DNA of 26,429 bases from Candidatus Woesebacteria bacterium (GTDB taxonomy: Bacteria; Patescibacteriota; Microgenomatia; UBA10105; UBA927). The translations under genes were made by a program, and so were the position numbers. The notes beneath the pieces were generated by a model that had not been told where the DNA came from, made no database searches, and worked only from the letters and a program-made list of their open reading frames with translations. This document shows positions 15,929-23,385 of this stretch, piece by piece; within the stretch, counting starts at the first letter, position 1; every line of letters begins with the position of its first letter. The stretch is taken from NCBI GenBank assembly GCA_020057765.1, contig JAGVFE010000093.1, positions 1-26,429 of the forward strand, in the 5' to 3' direction.

Positions 15929-17142
15929 TTTCTCCTTCCTTGTCCCCAAATACAGATTACCATGATGTGCTGCAATCCCTTCGAATGCTGATTTCTCCAA
16001 CCCAATGGAAAGAAGGGAGTGCGCTGACGTGGGCGAGGCAGTGGTTTAGTCAGCGTCTTGCAGAAGGGGAGTTGGCGTTTTTTAACAGCGGCAGGTCCGC
16101 GCTTTTGGCACTTTTGCAAGCATTTGGCATCAAGGTAGGGGATGAGGTGCTCGTGCAGGCTTTTACCTGTGTTGCGGTGTCCAATAGTGTTTTATGGGTG
16201 GGAGCCAAACCCGTGTATGTGGATATTGATGAGACTTACAATATGGATCCGAAAGATGCGGAGAACAAAATTACAAAAAAGACAAAAGCGCTGATCATTC
16301 AGCACACCTTTGGAATTCCGGCTCAAGCAGACAAGCTCCTTTCGCTTGCAAAAAAGCACAACCTTCCGGTGATTGAAGACTGTGCTCACGCCCTTGGCGT
16401 AGCCTATCATGGCAAAAAGTTAGGTACACTCGGCGACGCCTCGTTTTTTAGTTTTGGCAGAGACAAGGTCGTGTCGAGCGTGTGGGGAGGAGCGTCATAC
16501 ATTAATGACAAATGCCAAATTCCAAATGCCAAATGGAAATTAAGAGAAATCGAAAAAAAATTACAATACCCATCATTTTTTTGGATATTTCAGCAATTGT
16601 TGCACCCGATCGCCTTCTCTCTCATTCTCCCGTCGTACAATATTGGAGTGGGGAAGGCAATTCTGGTTGCATTGCAAAAAATGAAATTGCTTTCATTTCC
16701 GGTCTATCCGGAAGAAAAAAGTGGTCAACAACCCGATGAGTTTCCGAAACGATATCCAAACGCGCTAGCGGCGCTTTTAAAAGTTCAACTCACAAAATTG
16801 GATCAATTACTTCAACAGCGCCGCGCTTGCGCACAACAATACTGGACAGCATTAAAATCGCATCCAGAAGTTCAATTATTGCCATTTTCCAAAGAAGCCG
16901 GCTGGTTGCGGTTTCCCATTCAAGTTGACGATCCGGAGAAATTGCTATCACGGGCCAAACAATCGGGCATATTGCTCGGCAACTGGTATCACAACACCAT
17001 CGATCCGACTGGTGTTGATTATGAGGCGATTGGTTACAAAGCAGGTTCGTGTCCCAAAGCCGAATTTGCCGCCCGCCACATCATCAATCTGCCGACAAAT
17101 GTTATCCCAGAAGAAGCTAGTATAATACTATCGTATGTTTAA
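15925..17142 (+). CDS. DegT/DnrJ/EryC1/StrS-family aminotransferase
   Basis: PLP-dependent sugar aminotransferase fold. Conserved features are FNSGRSALLALLQAFG, VGDEVLVQAFTCVA, PVIEDCAHALG and FFSFGRDKVVSS, in which K181 is the expected PLP lysine. Members usually add an amino group to a keto-sugar nucleotide used for surface polysaccharide. At 405 residues it is full length. A segment around YPSFFWIFQQLLHPIAFSLIL (residues about 215-235) is unusually hydrophobic and could hold it at the membrane. A 28-base array of heptamers lies within the gene at 16509-16536. It overlaps murF by 4 bases and the CvpA gene by 8. Its sugar substrate is unknown. Confidence 0.88.
   Translation: MISPSLSPNTDYHDVLQSLRMLISPTQWKEGSALTWARQWFSQRLAEGELAFFNSGRSALLALLQAFGIKVGDEVLVQAFTCVAVSNSVLWVGAKPVYVDIDETYNMDPKDAENKITKKTKALIIQHTFGIPAQADKLLSLAKKHNLPVIEDCAHALGVAYHGKKLGTLGDASFFSFGRDKVVSSVWGGASYINDKCQIPNAKWKLREIEKKLQYPSFFWIFQQLLHPIAFSLILPSYNIGVGKAILVALQKMKLLSFPVYPEEKSGQQPDEFPKRYPNALAALLKVQLTKLDQLLQQRRACAQQYWTALKSHPEVQLLPFSKEAGWLRFPIQVDDPEKLLSRAKQSGILLGNWYHNTIDPTGVDYEAIGYKAGSCPKAEFAARHIINLPTNVIPEEASIILSYV
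16509..16536 (+). repeat. four tandem CAAATKS heptamers inside the aminotransferase gene
   Basis: CAAATGC, CAAATTC, CAAATGC and CAAATGG follow one another without gaps. They encode part of the region after GGASYIND and before the helix with REIEKKL, where related enzymes usually have a short charged turn. Being 28 bases, the array keeps the frame only together with flanking sequence. Confidence 0.6.
17121..17126 (+). promoter_or_regulatory. candidate promoter for the CvpA-CAP gene, near-leaderless
   Basis: A perfect TATAAT lies eight bases before the ATG at 17135, inside the end of the aminotransferase gene. No -35 is convincing, and there is no TG extension or Shine-Dalgarno site. A start 7-9 bases past the -10 would leave zero to two leader bases. 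Confidence 0.4.
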
Positions 17143-18100
17143 TTGGGTAGATTATGTCATCGTCGGTGTGGCTATTTATTATAGTTTGGAAGGATGGCGG
17201 ACCGGCTTGCCGTACCTTCTGACGAGCCTTGGTTCTTTTTTGGCGTCCCTGTGGTTAGCCGTCAAGTTTCACACACAGGTTGGGAATTTTTTAGGAGAAA
17301 AATTCGGATTACCGGCGCTTTGGACCACAGTATTGGGGTATCTGATCGTTGCGCTGGCAAGCGGGGCGATCATTTCTGAAATTTTGGCGCAACTGGTGGC
17401 GCGGCTTCCGAAAAAAGCAAACTCGTCTGTTGCCAGCAAAGCTGCTGGCGCGTTAGCGTCGGCCGTCAAGGGGCTGGTCATCGTAGCATTCATATTATTG
17501 GTTATCCTTTCATTACCTCTTCGCGGGAATATTAAAAATGACATTAAAGCCTCCGTGTTGTCAACTCATCTTGTTCGGCTTGCGGAACGGTATGGCGGGT
17601 CAGTCAAATCCTCGCTGGATGAGGTTACAGAACAAGTACAGCGTTTTTTGACGATAGAGCCGAATTCCAAAGATCGGGTTGCTCTTGATGTGGCGCCAAA
17701 AGCAAGTGATCTGTCTGTTGACGCTCCATCGGAGGAAAAAATGATTGCGTTGGTTAATGGCGAGCGGGCAAAGTCGGGAGTTGAGACTTTACGGTTGGAC
17801 ACTTCTCTGTGGCAGGTAGCCCGCAAACACAGTCGCGATATGTTTGAGCGGCGTTATTTTTCTCACTATGACTCAGAGGGACATGATGCCAGCTATCGCA
17901 TGGATGGTGCCGGAATTTCTTATACGATTGTCGCAGAAAATTTGGCGTATGCGCCTGATGTAACCATTGCCCATAAGGGGCTCATGGAAAGCGAGGGACA
18001 CCGGCGCAATATATTGGACAGCCAGTTCCATCGCGTCGGTATCGGCATCGTAGACGGCGGATCCAATGGCAGAATGTTTACTCAATTATTTGCGGATTAA
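17135..18100 (+). CDS. CvpA-like membrane domain fused to an extracellular CAP (SCP) domain
   Basis: Residues 1 to about 130 contain four hydrophobic helices of the CvpA type (starting NWVDYVIVGVAIYYSLEGWRTG). A linker of about 70 residues follows, then a CAP/SCP-like domain from about residue 200: NGERAKSGVETLRLD, HSRDMFERRYFSHYDSEG, ENLAY, SEGHRRNILDSQFHRVGIG. The histidines H(SRDM), H(YDSEG) and (EG)H are those that line the CAP cavity in other bacterial members. CvpA proteins are inner-membrane proteins linked to envelope integrity; CAP domains are extracellular and of mostly unknown activity. The pair on one chain places the CAP domain at the cell surface. Located between an aminotransferase and a FemAB-like ligase, it is probably part of envelope assembly, though its activity is unknown. 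Confidence 0.85.
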   Translation: MFNWVDYVIVGVAIYYSLEGWRTGLPYLLTSLGSFLASLWLAVKFHTQVGNFLGEKFGLPALWTTVLGYLIVALASGAIISEILAQLVARLPKKANSSVASKAAGALASAVKGLVIVAFILLVILSLPLRGNIKNDIKASVLSTHLVRLAERYGGSVKSSLDEVTEQVQRFLTIEPNSKDRVALDVAPKASDLSVDAPSEEKMIALVNGERAKSGVETLRLDTSLWQVARKHSRDMFERRYFSHYDSEGHDASYRMDGAGISYTIVAENLAYAPDVTIAHKGLMESEGHRRNILDSQFHRVGIGIVDGGSNGRMFTQLFAD

Positions 18101-18103
18101 TAT

Positions 18104-19114
18104 ATGTCTTATGAACTTGCTACGATAATTTCACGAAAAGAATGGGATTCATTTTTTTTGGACCACGGACAGTACGCTTTTTTTCAAAGTTGGTTGTGGG
18201 GACAATTGCAAGAAAGATTGGGTTTTCAGGTATGGCGCTATGGCATATACGAGGGGAAAACATTACGAGGTATTGCGCTGGTCGTCAAGGTTGTCGCACG
18301 ACGTGGCTCGTTCCTTCAAATCAGACATGGACCGATTTTTGACACGCAAGGTAAAGAACAGTGGAAGTGGTTTCTGACAGAGATAAAAGCACTTGCCAAA
18401 AGCCAAAATGTCTGGTTTATCCGGTTAAATCCTCTTATAGAAAACTCAATAGATAATCGAACTTTTTATTATTCCTTGGGATTGAAGCCAGCAGCCATTC
18501 ATGCGATGGACGCCGAATATACATGGGTCTTGCCGCTAGAAAAAAGCCAGGAGGAATTGCTTTCGGGAATGCGAAAGACGACTCGGTACGAAATTCGCCG
18601 TGCCATCAATGCGGGTGTCACGATAGAAAAGACGACTGACCCGGCACAATTGAAGCTATTTTTCTGTCTCTATGACGAAACAATGAAGCGCCAAGATTTT
18701 GTCCCCAATCGTGGGATTGCCGAGGAGTTCGACGTATTTGCCAAGGAAGGAAAAGCGTTGCTGCTCTTGGGTTCTTATCAGGGGAAGATTTCGGCAGCCG
18801 CTATCGTCTTGTTTGATAGCAATCAAGCGATCTATCATTACGGGGCCTCGATCCCTTCAGATGTTGGGGTATCCTATCTGGTACAGTGGGAAGCAATCTG
18901 TGAGGCAAAAAAACGGGGGATTTTACAGTACAATTTTTGGGGTATAGCTCCACAAGACAATCCTCGTCATCCTTGGCGAGGAATAACATTGTTCAAAACT
19001 GGGTTTGGAGGCAGTGTCCACGAATATATTCACGCGCATGACCTACCAATATCCCCTCAGTATATCATTCCAAGATTTATTGAGACATGGCGACGGTGGC
19101 GTAAGGGATATTAA
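18104..19114 (+). CDS. FemAB-type peptidoglycan bridge aminoacyltransferase
   Basis: Two GNAT-like halves of the FemABX family: the first with FFQSWLWGQLQERLGFQVWRYG, RRGSFLQIRHGP and the second with LSGMRKTTRYEIRRA, VLFDSNQAIYHYGAS and YNFWGIAPQDNPRHPWRGITLFKTGFGG. In characterised members these transfer amino acids from aminoacyl-tRNA to the lipid II or UDP-MurNAc peptide to form the interpeptide bridge. At 336 residues it matches FemX-length proteins, without the coiled-coil insertion of FemA. Position before dgkA and mraY fits a lipid II precursor role. The amino acid added cannot be predicted. It starts three bases after the CvpA-CAP stop. Confidence 0.85.
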   Translation: MSYELATIISRKEWDSFFLDHGQYAFFQSWLWGQLQERLGFQVWRYGIYEGKTLRGIALVVKVVARRGSFLQIRHGPIFDTQGKEQWKWFLTEIKALAKSQNVWFIRLNPLIENSIDNRTFYYSLGLKPAAIHAMDAEYTWVLPLEKSQEELLSGMRKTTRYEIRRAINAGVTIEKTTDPAQLKLFFCLYDETMKRQDFVPNRGIAEEFDVFAKEGKALLLLGSYQGKISAAAIVLFDSNQAIYHYGASIPSDVGVSYLVQWEAICEAKKRGILQYNFWGIAPQDNPRHPWRGITLFKTGFGGSVHEYIHAHDLPISPQYIIPRFIETWRRWRKGY

Positions 19115-19119
19115 TAGCG

Positions 19120-19125
19120 TATACT
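19120..19125 (+). promoter_or_regulatory. candidate promoter for dgkA, near-leaderless
   Basis: TATACT lies nine bases before the dgkA ATG at 19135, in the 20-base gap after the FemAB-like gene. A start seven bases after it gives a three-base leader. No -35 or Shine-Dalgarno site is seen. Confidence 0.35.
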
Positions 19126-19134
19126 TTATTTTTA

Positions 19135-19497
19135 ATGAAAGAATTACTTCGGAAGCACCATATTTCAATAAAAACCGCTTTTTCCGGACTTGTTTGGGCT
19201 CTGACTACGCAGCCAAACTTTCGCATTCATCTTTTTGTGTCGGCGGTGGCATTAAGCTCCGCTTTCTTTTTGAGAGTTAGCAAAGTTGAATTGATTATTA
19301 TTGTCTTTACTGTGATGCTGGGTTTGGTTGCAGAGATGATCAACACAGCTATTGAATCGGTTACGGATCTGGTGACGAGCGAGTGGAAAAAGGAAGCAAA
19401 AATTGCCAAAGATGTATCTGCCGGCATGATGTTGACCGTGGCTATCGGAGCAATTGTTGTGGCAGCCATCATTTTTTGGCCATACGTTTTTGGTTAA
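19135..19497 (+). CDS. dgkA: undecaprenol/diacylglycerol kinase DgkA family
   Basis: Small membrane kinase of the DgkA family. The hallmark AEMINTAIESVTDLVT is present, followed by EAKIAKDVSAG. Three hydrophobic helices are visible at about residues 31-46, 51-72 and 96-117, and the N-terminal amphipathic region carries NFRIHLFVSAVAL. At 120 residues it is the usual size. In Gram-positive-type bacteria this family phosphorylates undecaprenol, supplying carrier lipid for MraY, and its location right before mraY supports that substrate rather than diacylglycerol. mraY follows four bases after the stop. Confidence 0.9.
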   Translation: MKELLRKHHISIKTAFSGLVWALTTQPNFRIHLFVSAVALSSAFFLRVSKVELIIIVFTVMLGLVAEMINTAIESVTDLVTSEWKKEAKIAKDVSAGMMLTVAIGAIVVAAIIFWPYVFG

Positions 19498-19501
19498 TCC
19501 T

Positions 19502-20545
19502 ATGAACCTTCTTCTTGGCGTCGTTTTATTTTCGTGGTTCGTGTCCAGTTTGCTTTATATCCCCTTCATACGGATTCTTTATACCTTCAAGATGCGGAGA
19601 ATGCGGCAGGACACGCGGGACGCGTTCAACAAACGAACACCAATTTTTGACTCACTTCACCAGGCCAAAGTAGGCACACCCGTCGGGGGTGGCTTACTCA
19701 TCATTGTCCTTACGACGATTCTTTTTCCATCGATTCTTTTGTTGATTAAATATTTTTGGATCCCTATCACGTCTGTTTATCCGTTACTTTCGGAGGTAAA
19801 GATTATTTTGTTCACCTTTGTTTCTTTTGGATTGCTTGGATTTTTAGATGACGCCAAAAAAACGTTTGCCCTGCAGGACAAAGAGTTTTTCGGGCTACGG
19901 CTTCGACATAAATTAGTCCTTGAGATCGTTCTGGCTACTATCGTTAGCGTCTGGCTCCTGACGGATTTAAAAATTGATATTCTTTATATTCCACTTCTGG
20001 GAGTTTTCCATTTGGGGTGGTGGTATGTGCCCTTTGCGGTCTTTACTATCATCGGTTTTTCTAATGCGTACAACATTACCGACGGACTCGATGGATTGGC
20101 AACAGGGTTGCTGATGATTGCGCTGACTGCGTTTTGGATAGTATCAGCATCCATTTTAGATACGCCCTTGTCTTTATTTATCGCACTTTGGATGGGAGGG
20201 CTTATTGCCTTCCTTTATTTTAATATATACCCCGCGCGTATTTTCTTGGGCGACGTGGGCGCATTATCTTTTGGTGCCACGTTGGCGGTAATCGGTTTGC
20301 TCTTGGGTAAGGCGCCTGTGCTATTAATAATTGGAGCTCCGTTTATAGTAGAAGTTGCTTCGTCATTTGTTCAGCTAAGCTGGAAGAAGCTTTTTGGCAG
20401 GAAACTTTTTGCGGTGGCTCCACTTCACTTGTGGCTGCAGCACAAAGGGTGGCCGGAGCCAAAAGTCGTCATGCGGTTTTGGACCATAGGGATAGTCTGT
20501 GCACTCTTCGGGTTGTGGCTGGCCATTTTGACAAAATCAGCATGA
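19502..20545 (+). CDS. mraY: phospho-N-acetylmuramoyl-pentapeptide-transferase
   Basis: Polytopic membrane enzyme that transfers phospho-MurNAc-pentapeptide to undecaprenyl phosphate, giving lipid I. Motifs are HQAKVGTPVGGG, LGFLDDAKK with D116 and D117, NITDGLDGLATG with D194 and D197, and ARIFLGDVGALSFG with D251. About ten hydrophobic helices are visible in 347 residues. The catalytic-loop histidine cluster, usually HHHxE, reads HLWLQHKGW (H309 onward), so only the first histidine is kept, although KGWPEPKVVMRFW after it is standard. The frame is open to 19454, inside dgkA, but the ATG at 19502 gives the expected N-terminus. It overlaps ftsW by ATGA. Confidence 0.93.
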   Translation: MNLLLGVVLFSWFVSSLLYIPFIRILYTFKMRRMRQDTRDAFNKRTPIFDSLHQAKVGTPVGGGLLIIVLTTILFPSILLLIKYFWIPITSVYPLLSEVKIILFTFVSFGLLGFLDDAKKTFALQDKEFFGLRLRHKLVLEIVLATIVSVWLLTDLKIDILYIPLLGVFHLGWWYVPFAVFTIIGFSNAYNITDGLDGLATGLLMIALTAFWIVSASILDTPLSLFIALWMGGLIAFLYFNIYPARIFLGDVGALSFGATLAVIGLLLGKAPVLLIIGAPFIVEVASSFVQLSWKKLFGRKLFAVAPLHLWLQHKGWPEPKVVMRFWTIGIVCALFGLWLAILTKSA

Positions 20546-21642
20546 TCCGGCGAATTCATAAAAGCAGTAAAGCTCCTCCTGATCGTTGGCTCTTTGCAAT
20601 CGTCGGAATTCTTTCATTTTTCGGCATTCTGATGGTCTATGATTCATCTGTCGCCATTGCCATCCGCGAATTTGCCGATCAGTATTATTTCGTCAAAGAG
20701 CAATTCCGCTGGCTCATCATCGGTTGGTTTGTGTGTAGTTTTTGTACACTGTTTGACTATCATAGATGGTACAAATTAGCGCTGCCCCTTCTTGGGATTA
20801 CAGTAGTACTTCTTCTTGCTGTATTTTTTCCGGGTATCGGGGTCCGCGCGCTGGGCGCGAATCGATGGATTAATCTCGGATTTTTTATACTGCAGCCTGC
20901 AGAGCTGGCCAAATTTTCCATCGTTGTCTACCTTGCCGCGTGGTTTTCCGTCAAGGAAAAAGGCAGATTTCTCGCATTTTTGATCCTCATTGCTATGGTT
21001 TTTGGTCTTGTCATCATTGAACCAGACATGGGCACTGCAGCAATCATATTGCTCATCGCCCTGTCACTATATTTTTTTTCCGGTGCACCACTGTGGCACT
21101 TTGGGATGCTTTTGCCCATTTTGGCAGTGGGATTTATTGGCCTTGCCGTCGTTTCTCCGTACCGCATGCAACGACTTACCTCGTTTATCAATCGGGAACA
21201 TGATCCGCTTGGGGCATCCTACCAGATCCGGCAGATCCTTTTGTCGCTTGGATCCGGTGGCGTTTTTGGTTTGGGATTGGGACAATCGCGGCAAAAGTAT
21301 GAATATCTACCGGAGGCAAATACAGACGCGATCTTTGCCATCATCGGCGAAGAACTCGGCTTCATTGGTGCCATAGGAGTCATTTGTTTCTATGCTATGT
21401 TGCTTTGGCGGGGATTTCGGATAGCCAAAGAGGCACCGGATCGATTTGGTCAGCTATTGGCAGCCGGCGTAACTTCGTGGATCGGGATTCAGACGACACT
21501 CAATTTGGCCGCTATGGTGGCCATCATGCCGCTTACCGGAATTCCTTTACCTCTGATATCATACGGGGGTTCGAGTTTGGTTAGCGTGCTTGCAGGTCTT
21601 GGCATTTTGCTCAATGTCAGTAGGCAACGGAAAGTCAGTTGA
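20542..21642 (+). CDS. ftsW: FtsW septal peptidoglycan polymerase (SEDS family)
   Basis: SEDS-family glycosyltransferase that polymerises lipid II at the septum together with FtsI. Characteristic pieces are GILMVYDSSVAIA near the start, GANRWINLGFFILQPAELAKFSIVVYLA, IIEPDMGTAAII, SYQIRQILLSLGSGGVFGLGLGQSRQKYEYLPEANTDAIFAIIGEELGF (the loop after it carries the conserved acidic residues), and TGIPLPLISYGGSSL. About ten transmembrane helices fit in 366 residues. The start at 20542 overlaps the mraY stop (ATGA); further upstream in-frame ATGs lie inside mraY and are unlike the family. RodA is an alternative but the genes around it are divisional. Confidence 0.94.
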   Translation: MIRRIHKSSKAPPDRWLFAIVGILSFFGILMVYDSSVAIAIREFADQYYFVKEQFRWLIIGWFVCSFCTLFDYHRWYKLALPLLGITVVLLLAVFFPGIGVRALGANRWINLGFFILQPAELAKFSIVVYLAAWFSVKEKGRFLAFLILIAMVFGLVIIEPDMGTAAIILLIALSLYFFSGAPLWHFGMLLPILAVGFIGLAVVSPYRMQRLTSFINREHDPLGASYQIRQILLSLGSGGVFGLGLGQSRQKYEYLPEANTDAIFAIIGEELGFIGAIGVICFYAMLLWRGFRIAKEAPDRFGQLLAAGVTSWIGIQTTLNLAAMVAIMPLTGIPLPLISYGGSSLVSVLAGLGILLNVSRQRKVS

Positions 21643-21643
21643 T

Positions 21644-22693
21644 ATGACAAAAAAACATACGATATTTATAACCGGCGGACATGTCACACCGGCAATTGCC
21701 GTCATTGAAGAAATCCGCAAGCGCAAATTCCCGTGGCAGATTATTTTTGTCGGCAGAAAAAATGCACTCGAGGGCGAAAAATCTGTATCGGCAGAATATG
21801 ACGTGATTACGGGAATGGGCATATCCTTCTTGCCCTTGGTTGCTGGTAGGATTAGTCGTGTCTTGACGCCATTTTCTTTTTTATCGTTGCTTAAAATTCC
21901 ATTCGGATTTCTCCAGGCATCTTGGTATGTGCTGTCGCACCGCCCAAAACTCATTATATCTTTTGGGGGTTATGTAGCGGTGCCGGTGGCTATGGCTGCA
22001 GCATTTTTTAGTATTCCTGTTGTAACACATGAGCAGACACTTCGTTTGGGTTTGGCCAACCGTATTATCGGTCTTTTTGCTAAAAAAGTTTTTTATAGTT
22101 TCGTTACCGGGTTGCCGATGCGACAGGAGTTGTTTCATCCGCCGGCAAAACCTACATTTGTAGTTGCCAACAATAAACCAATTCTTTATATTACCGGCGG
22201 TTCAACTGGAGCTGTATCCTTAAATGAACGACTAGCCCCATTGATGAAAGATTTGCTGGACACCTGGTGCATCATTCATCAGTTAGGGCAGCAATCTCAT
22301 AGAGAGGCGCTTGGTGATACCTATATCACCGCTCCCTATTTTTCAACATCAGATGTTGCATGGATATATAAACATGCTACCCTGATTATCTCAAGAGCTG
22401 GAGCAAACACCGTTTGGGAACTAGCGGTGCTTGGCAAAATTGCGCTCCTTATTCCGCTTCCGTGGTCTGCCGAAAATGAGCAACTCAATAATGCCCGGTG
22501 GTTAGCCGATAAAGGATCTGCCATCGTGTTGGAACAAAAAGATGCGACGTCAGAAAGACTCAAGGAGGTTTTAGACGGAATGGTCAAGCAAAAAAGCGAG
22601 CTTTTGGCTGCCGCAAAGACGTTGCAACCAGATATGCCTCGTGATGGAGCAAAACGGATGGTTGAGGAGATTGCTACAATGGTTGTCGGATGA
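21644..22693 (+). CDS. murG: UDP-GlcNAc:lipid I N-acetylglucosaminyltransferase
   Basis: Peripheral membrane GT28 glycosyltransferase producing lipid II. The first loop, GGTGGHxxPA in most MurG, is ITGGHVTPA here (from residue 9), missing two of the leading glycine/threonine residues but keeping GGHVTPA. Then come LIISFGGYVAVPVAMAA and VVTHEQTLRLGLANRI (typically HEQN), the second loop ITGGSTGAVSLN, ISRAGANTVWELAVLGK and ENEQLNNARWLADKG. It is 349 residues. The start at 21644, one base after the ftsW stop, is chosen over the in-frame ATG at 21590 inside ftsW. It overlaps ftsQ by ATGA. Confidence 0.93.
   Translation: MTKKHTIFITGGHVTPAIAVIEEIRKRKFPWQIIFVGRKNALEGEKSVSAEYDVITGMGISFLPLVAGRISRVLTPFSFLSLLKIPFGFLQASWYVLSHRPKLIISFGGYVAVPVAMAAAFFSIPVVTHEQTLRLGLANRIIGLFAKKVFYSFVTGLPMRQELFHPPAKPTFVVANNKPILYITGGSTGAVSLNERLAPLMKDLLDTWCIIHQLGQQSHREALGDTYITAPYFSTSDVAWIYKHATLIISRAGANTVWELAVLGKIALLIPLPWSAENEQLNNARWLADKGSAIVLEQKDATSERLKEVLDGMVKQKSELLAAAKTLQPDMPRDGAKRMVEEIATMVVG
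22672..22680 (+). promoter_or_regulatory. candidate extended -10 promoter for ftsQAZ
   Basis: TGCTACAAT fits the extended -10 pattern and lies nine bases before the ftsQ ATG at 22690, inside murG. No -35 is seen. In other bacteria internal promoters before ftsQAZ are common, which supports looking here. Confidence 0.35.
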
Positions 22694-23382
22694 GTGCTTC
22701 GGTCATGTTTCGAAAATTTGGTCGTCCTGCCGTCTTGGTAGTTGCCGCATTGATACTCAGCGGTGTTGTGTTTTGGGTGGTGACCAGCGCGTTTACTCTT
22801 ACGAGGGTAGAAGTTGTAGGCGACGGCGTAGGTCTGACCATCGATCAAAAAAAGTTACCCAAAAATCTATTATTGCTTCCTACCGATAAGCTCCAGGCAA
22901 GCCTGATCCGGCAATATCCGCTCCTTTCATCGATAAAAGTGACCAAGCGGTATCCGCACACACTCATCATTGCCGCAGTCACACGCAAACCCATTGCACG
23001 AATCACCACGGCGTTCGGCATTTTTCTACTCGATCCTGATGGAGTAATAGTCGATGAGAAAAAATCATCAGACAGCCTGCCGATTCTAGACATGCCGGTT
23101 GCATCCATCGCCATCGGTTCCAAACTATCAGATCCTGCAGTCGTAACGGCCCTTGGTCTGTTGGCAATAATTAATCCAGCGATCAACATAGAGCGTATTG
23201 CTATCAACAACGGCACATCGCTAGTTGCCAAAACACCAACAACAGACATACTAATTACTCAAGATGCCAACACAGAGGCCATTGCGACTACTTTACAAAC
23301 GCTCTTTGAGGGGTTTAGAATAAAAGGTACACTGCCCACGCGGATTGATCTCCGTTTTGATAAACCGGTTGTCACATTTTAA
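22690..23382 (+). CDS. ftsQ: cell division protein FtsQ/DivIB
   Basis: Bitopic divisome protein bridging FtsL-like proteins and the synthase. A signal-anchor helix spans about residues 14-33, followed by a POTRA-like domain beginning FTLTRVEVVGDGVGLTIDQ and containing YPLLSSIKVTKRYPHTLIIAAVTRKPIARI, the typical FtsQ signature, then a beta-domain with a conserved LDPDGVIVDE. It is 230 residues, the usual size. Overlaps murG by ATGA and is followed by ftsA after three bases. Confidence 0.9.
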   Translation: MSASVMFRKFGRPAVLVVAALILSGVVFWVVTSAFTLTRVEVVGDGVGLTIDQKKLPKNLLLLPTDKLQASLIRQYPLLSSIKVTKRYPHTLIIAAVTRKPIARITTAFGIFLLDPDGVIVDEKKSSDSLPILDMPVASIAIGSKLSDPAVVTALGLLAIINPAINIERIAINNGTSLVAKTPTTDILITQDANTEAIATTLQTLFEGFRIKGTLPTRIDLRFDKPVVTF

Positions 23383-23385
23383 ATC

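Noticed and set aside
20431..20541. Upstream start for ftsW
   Set aside because: The extra residues come from mraY sequence read in another frame; the ATGA overlap at 20542 gives the normal N-terminus. The same reasoning applies to the upstream starts of mraY (19454), murG (21590), rsmH (4022) and murE (6847).
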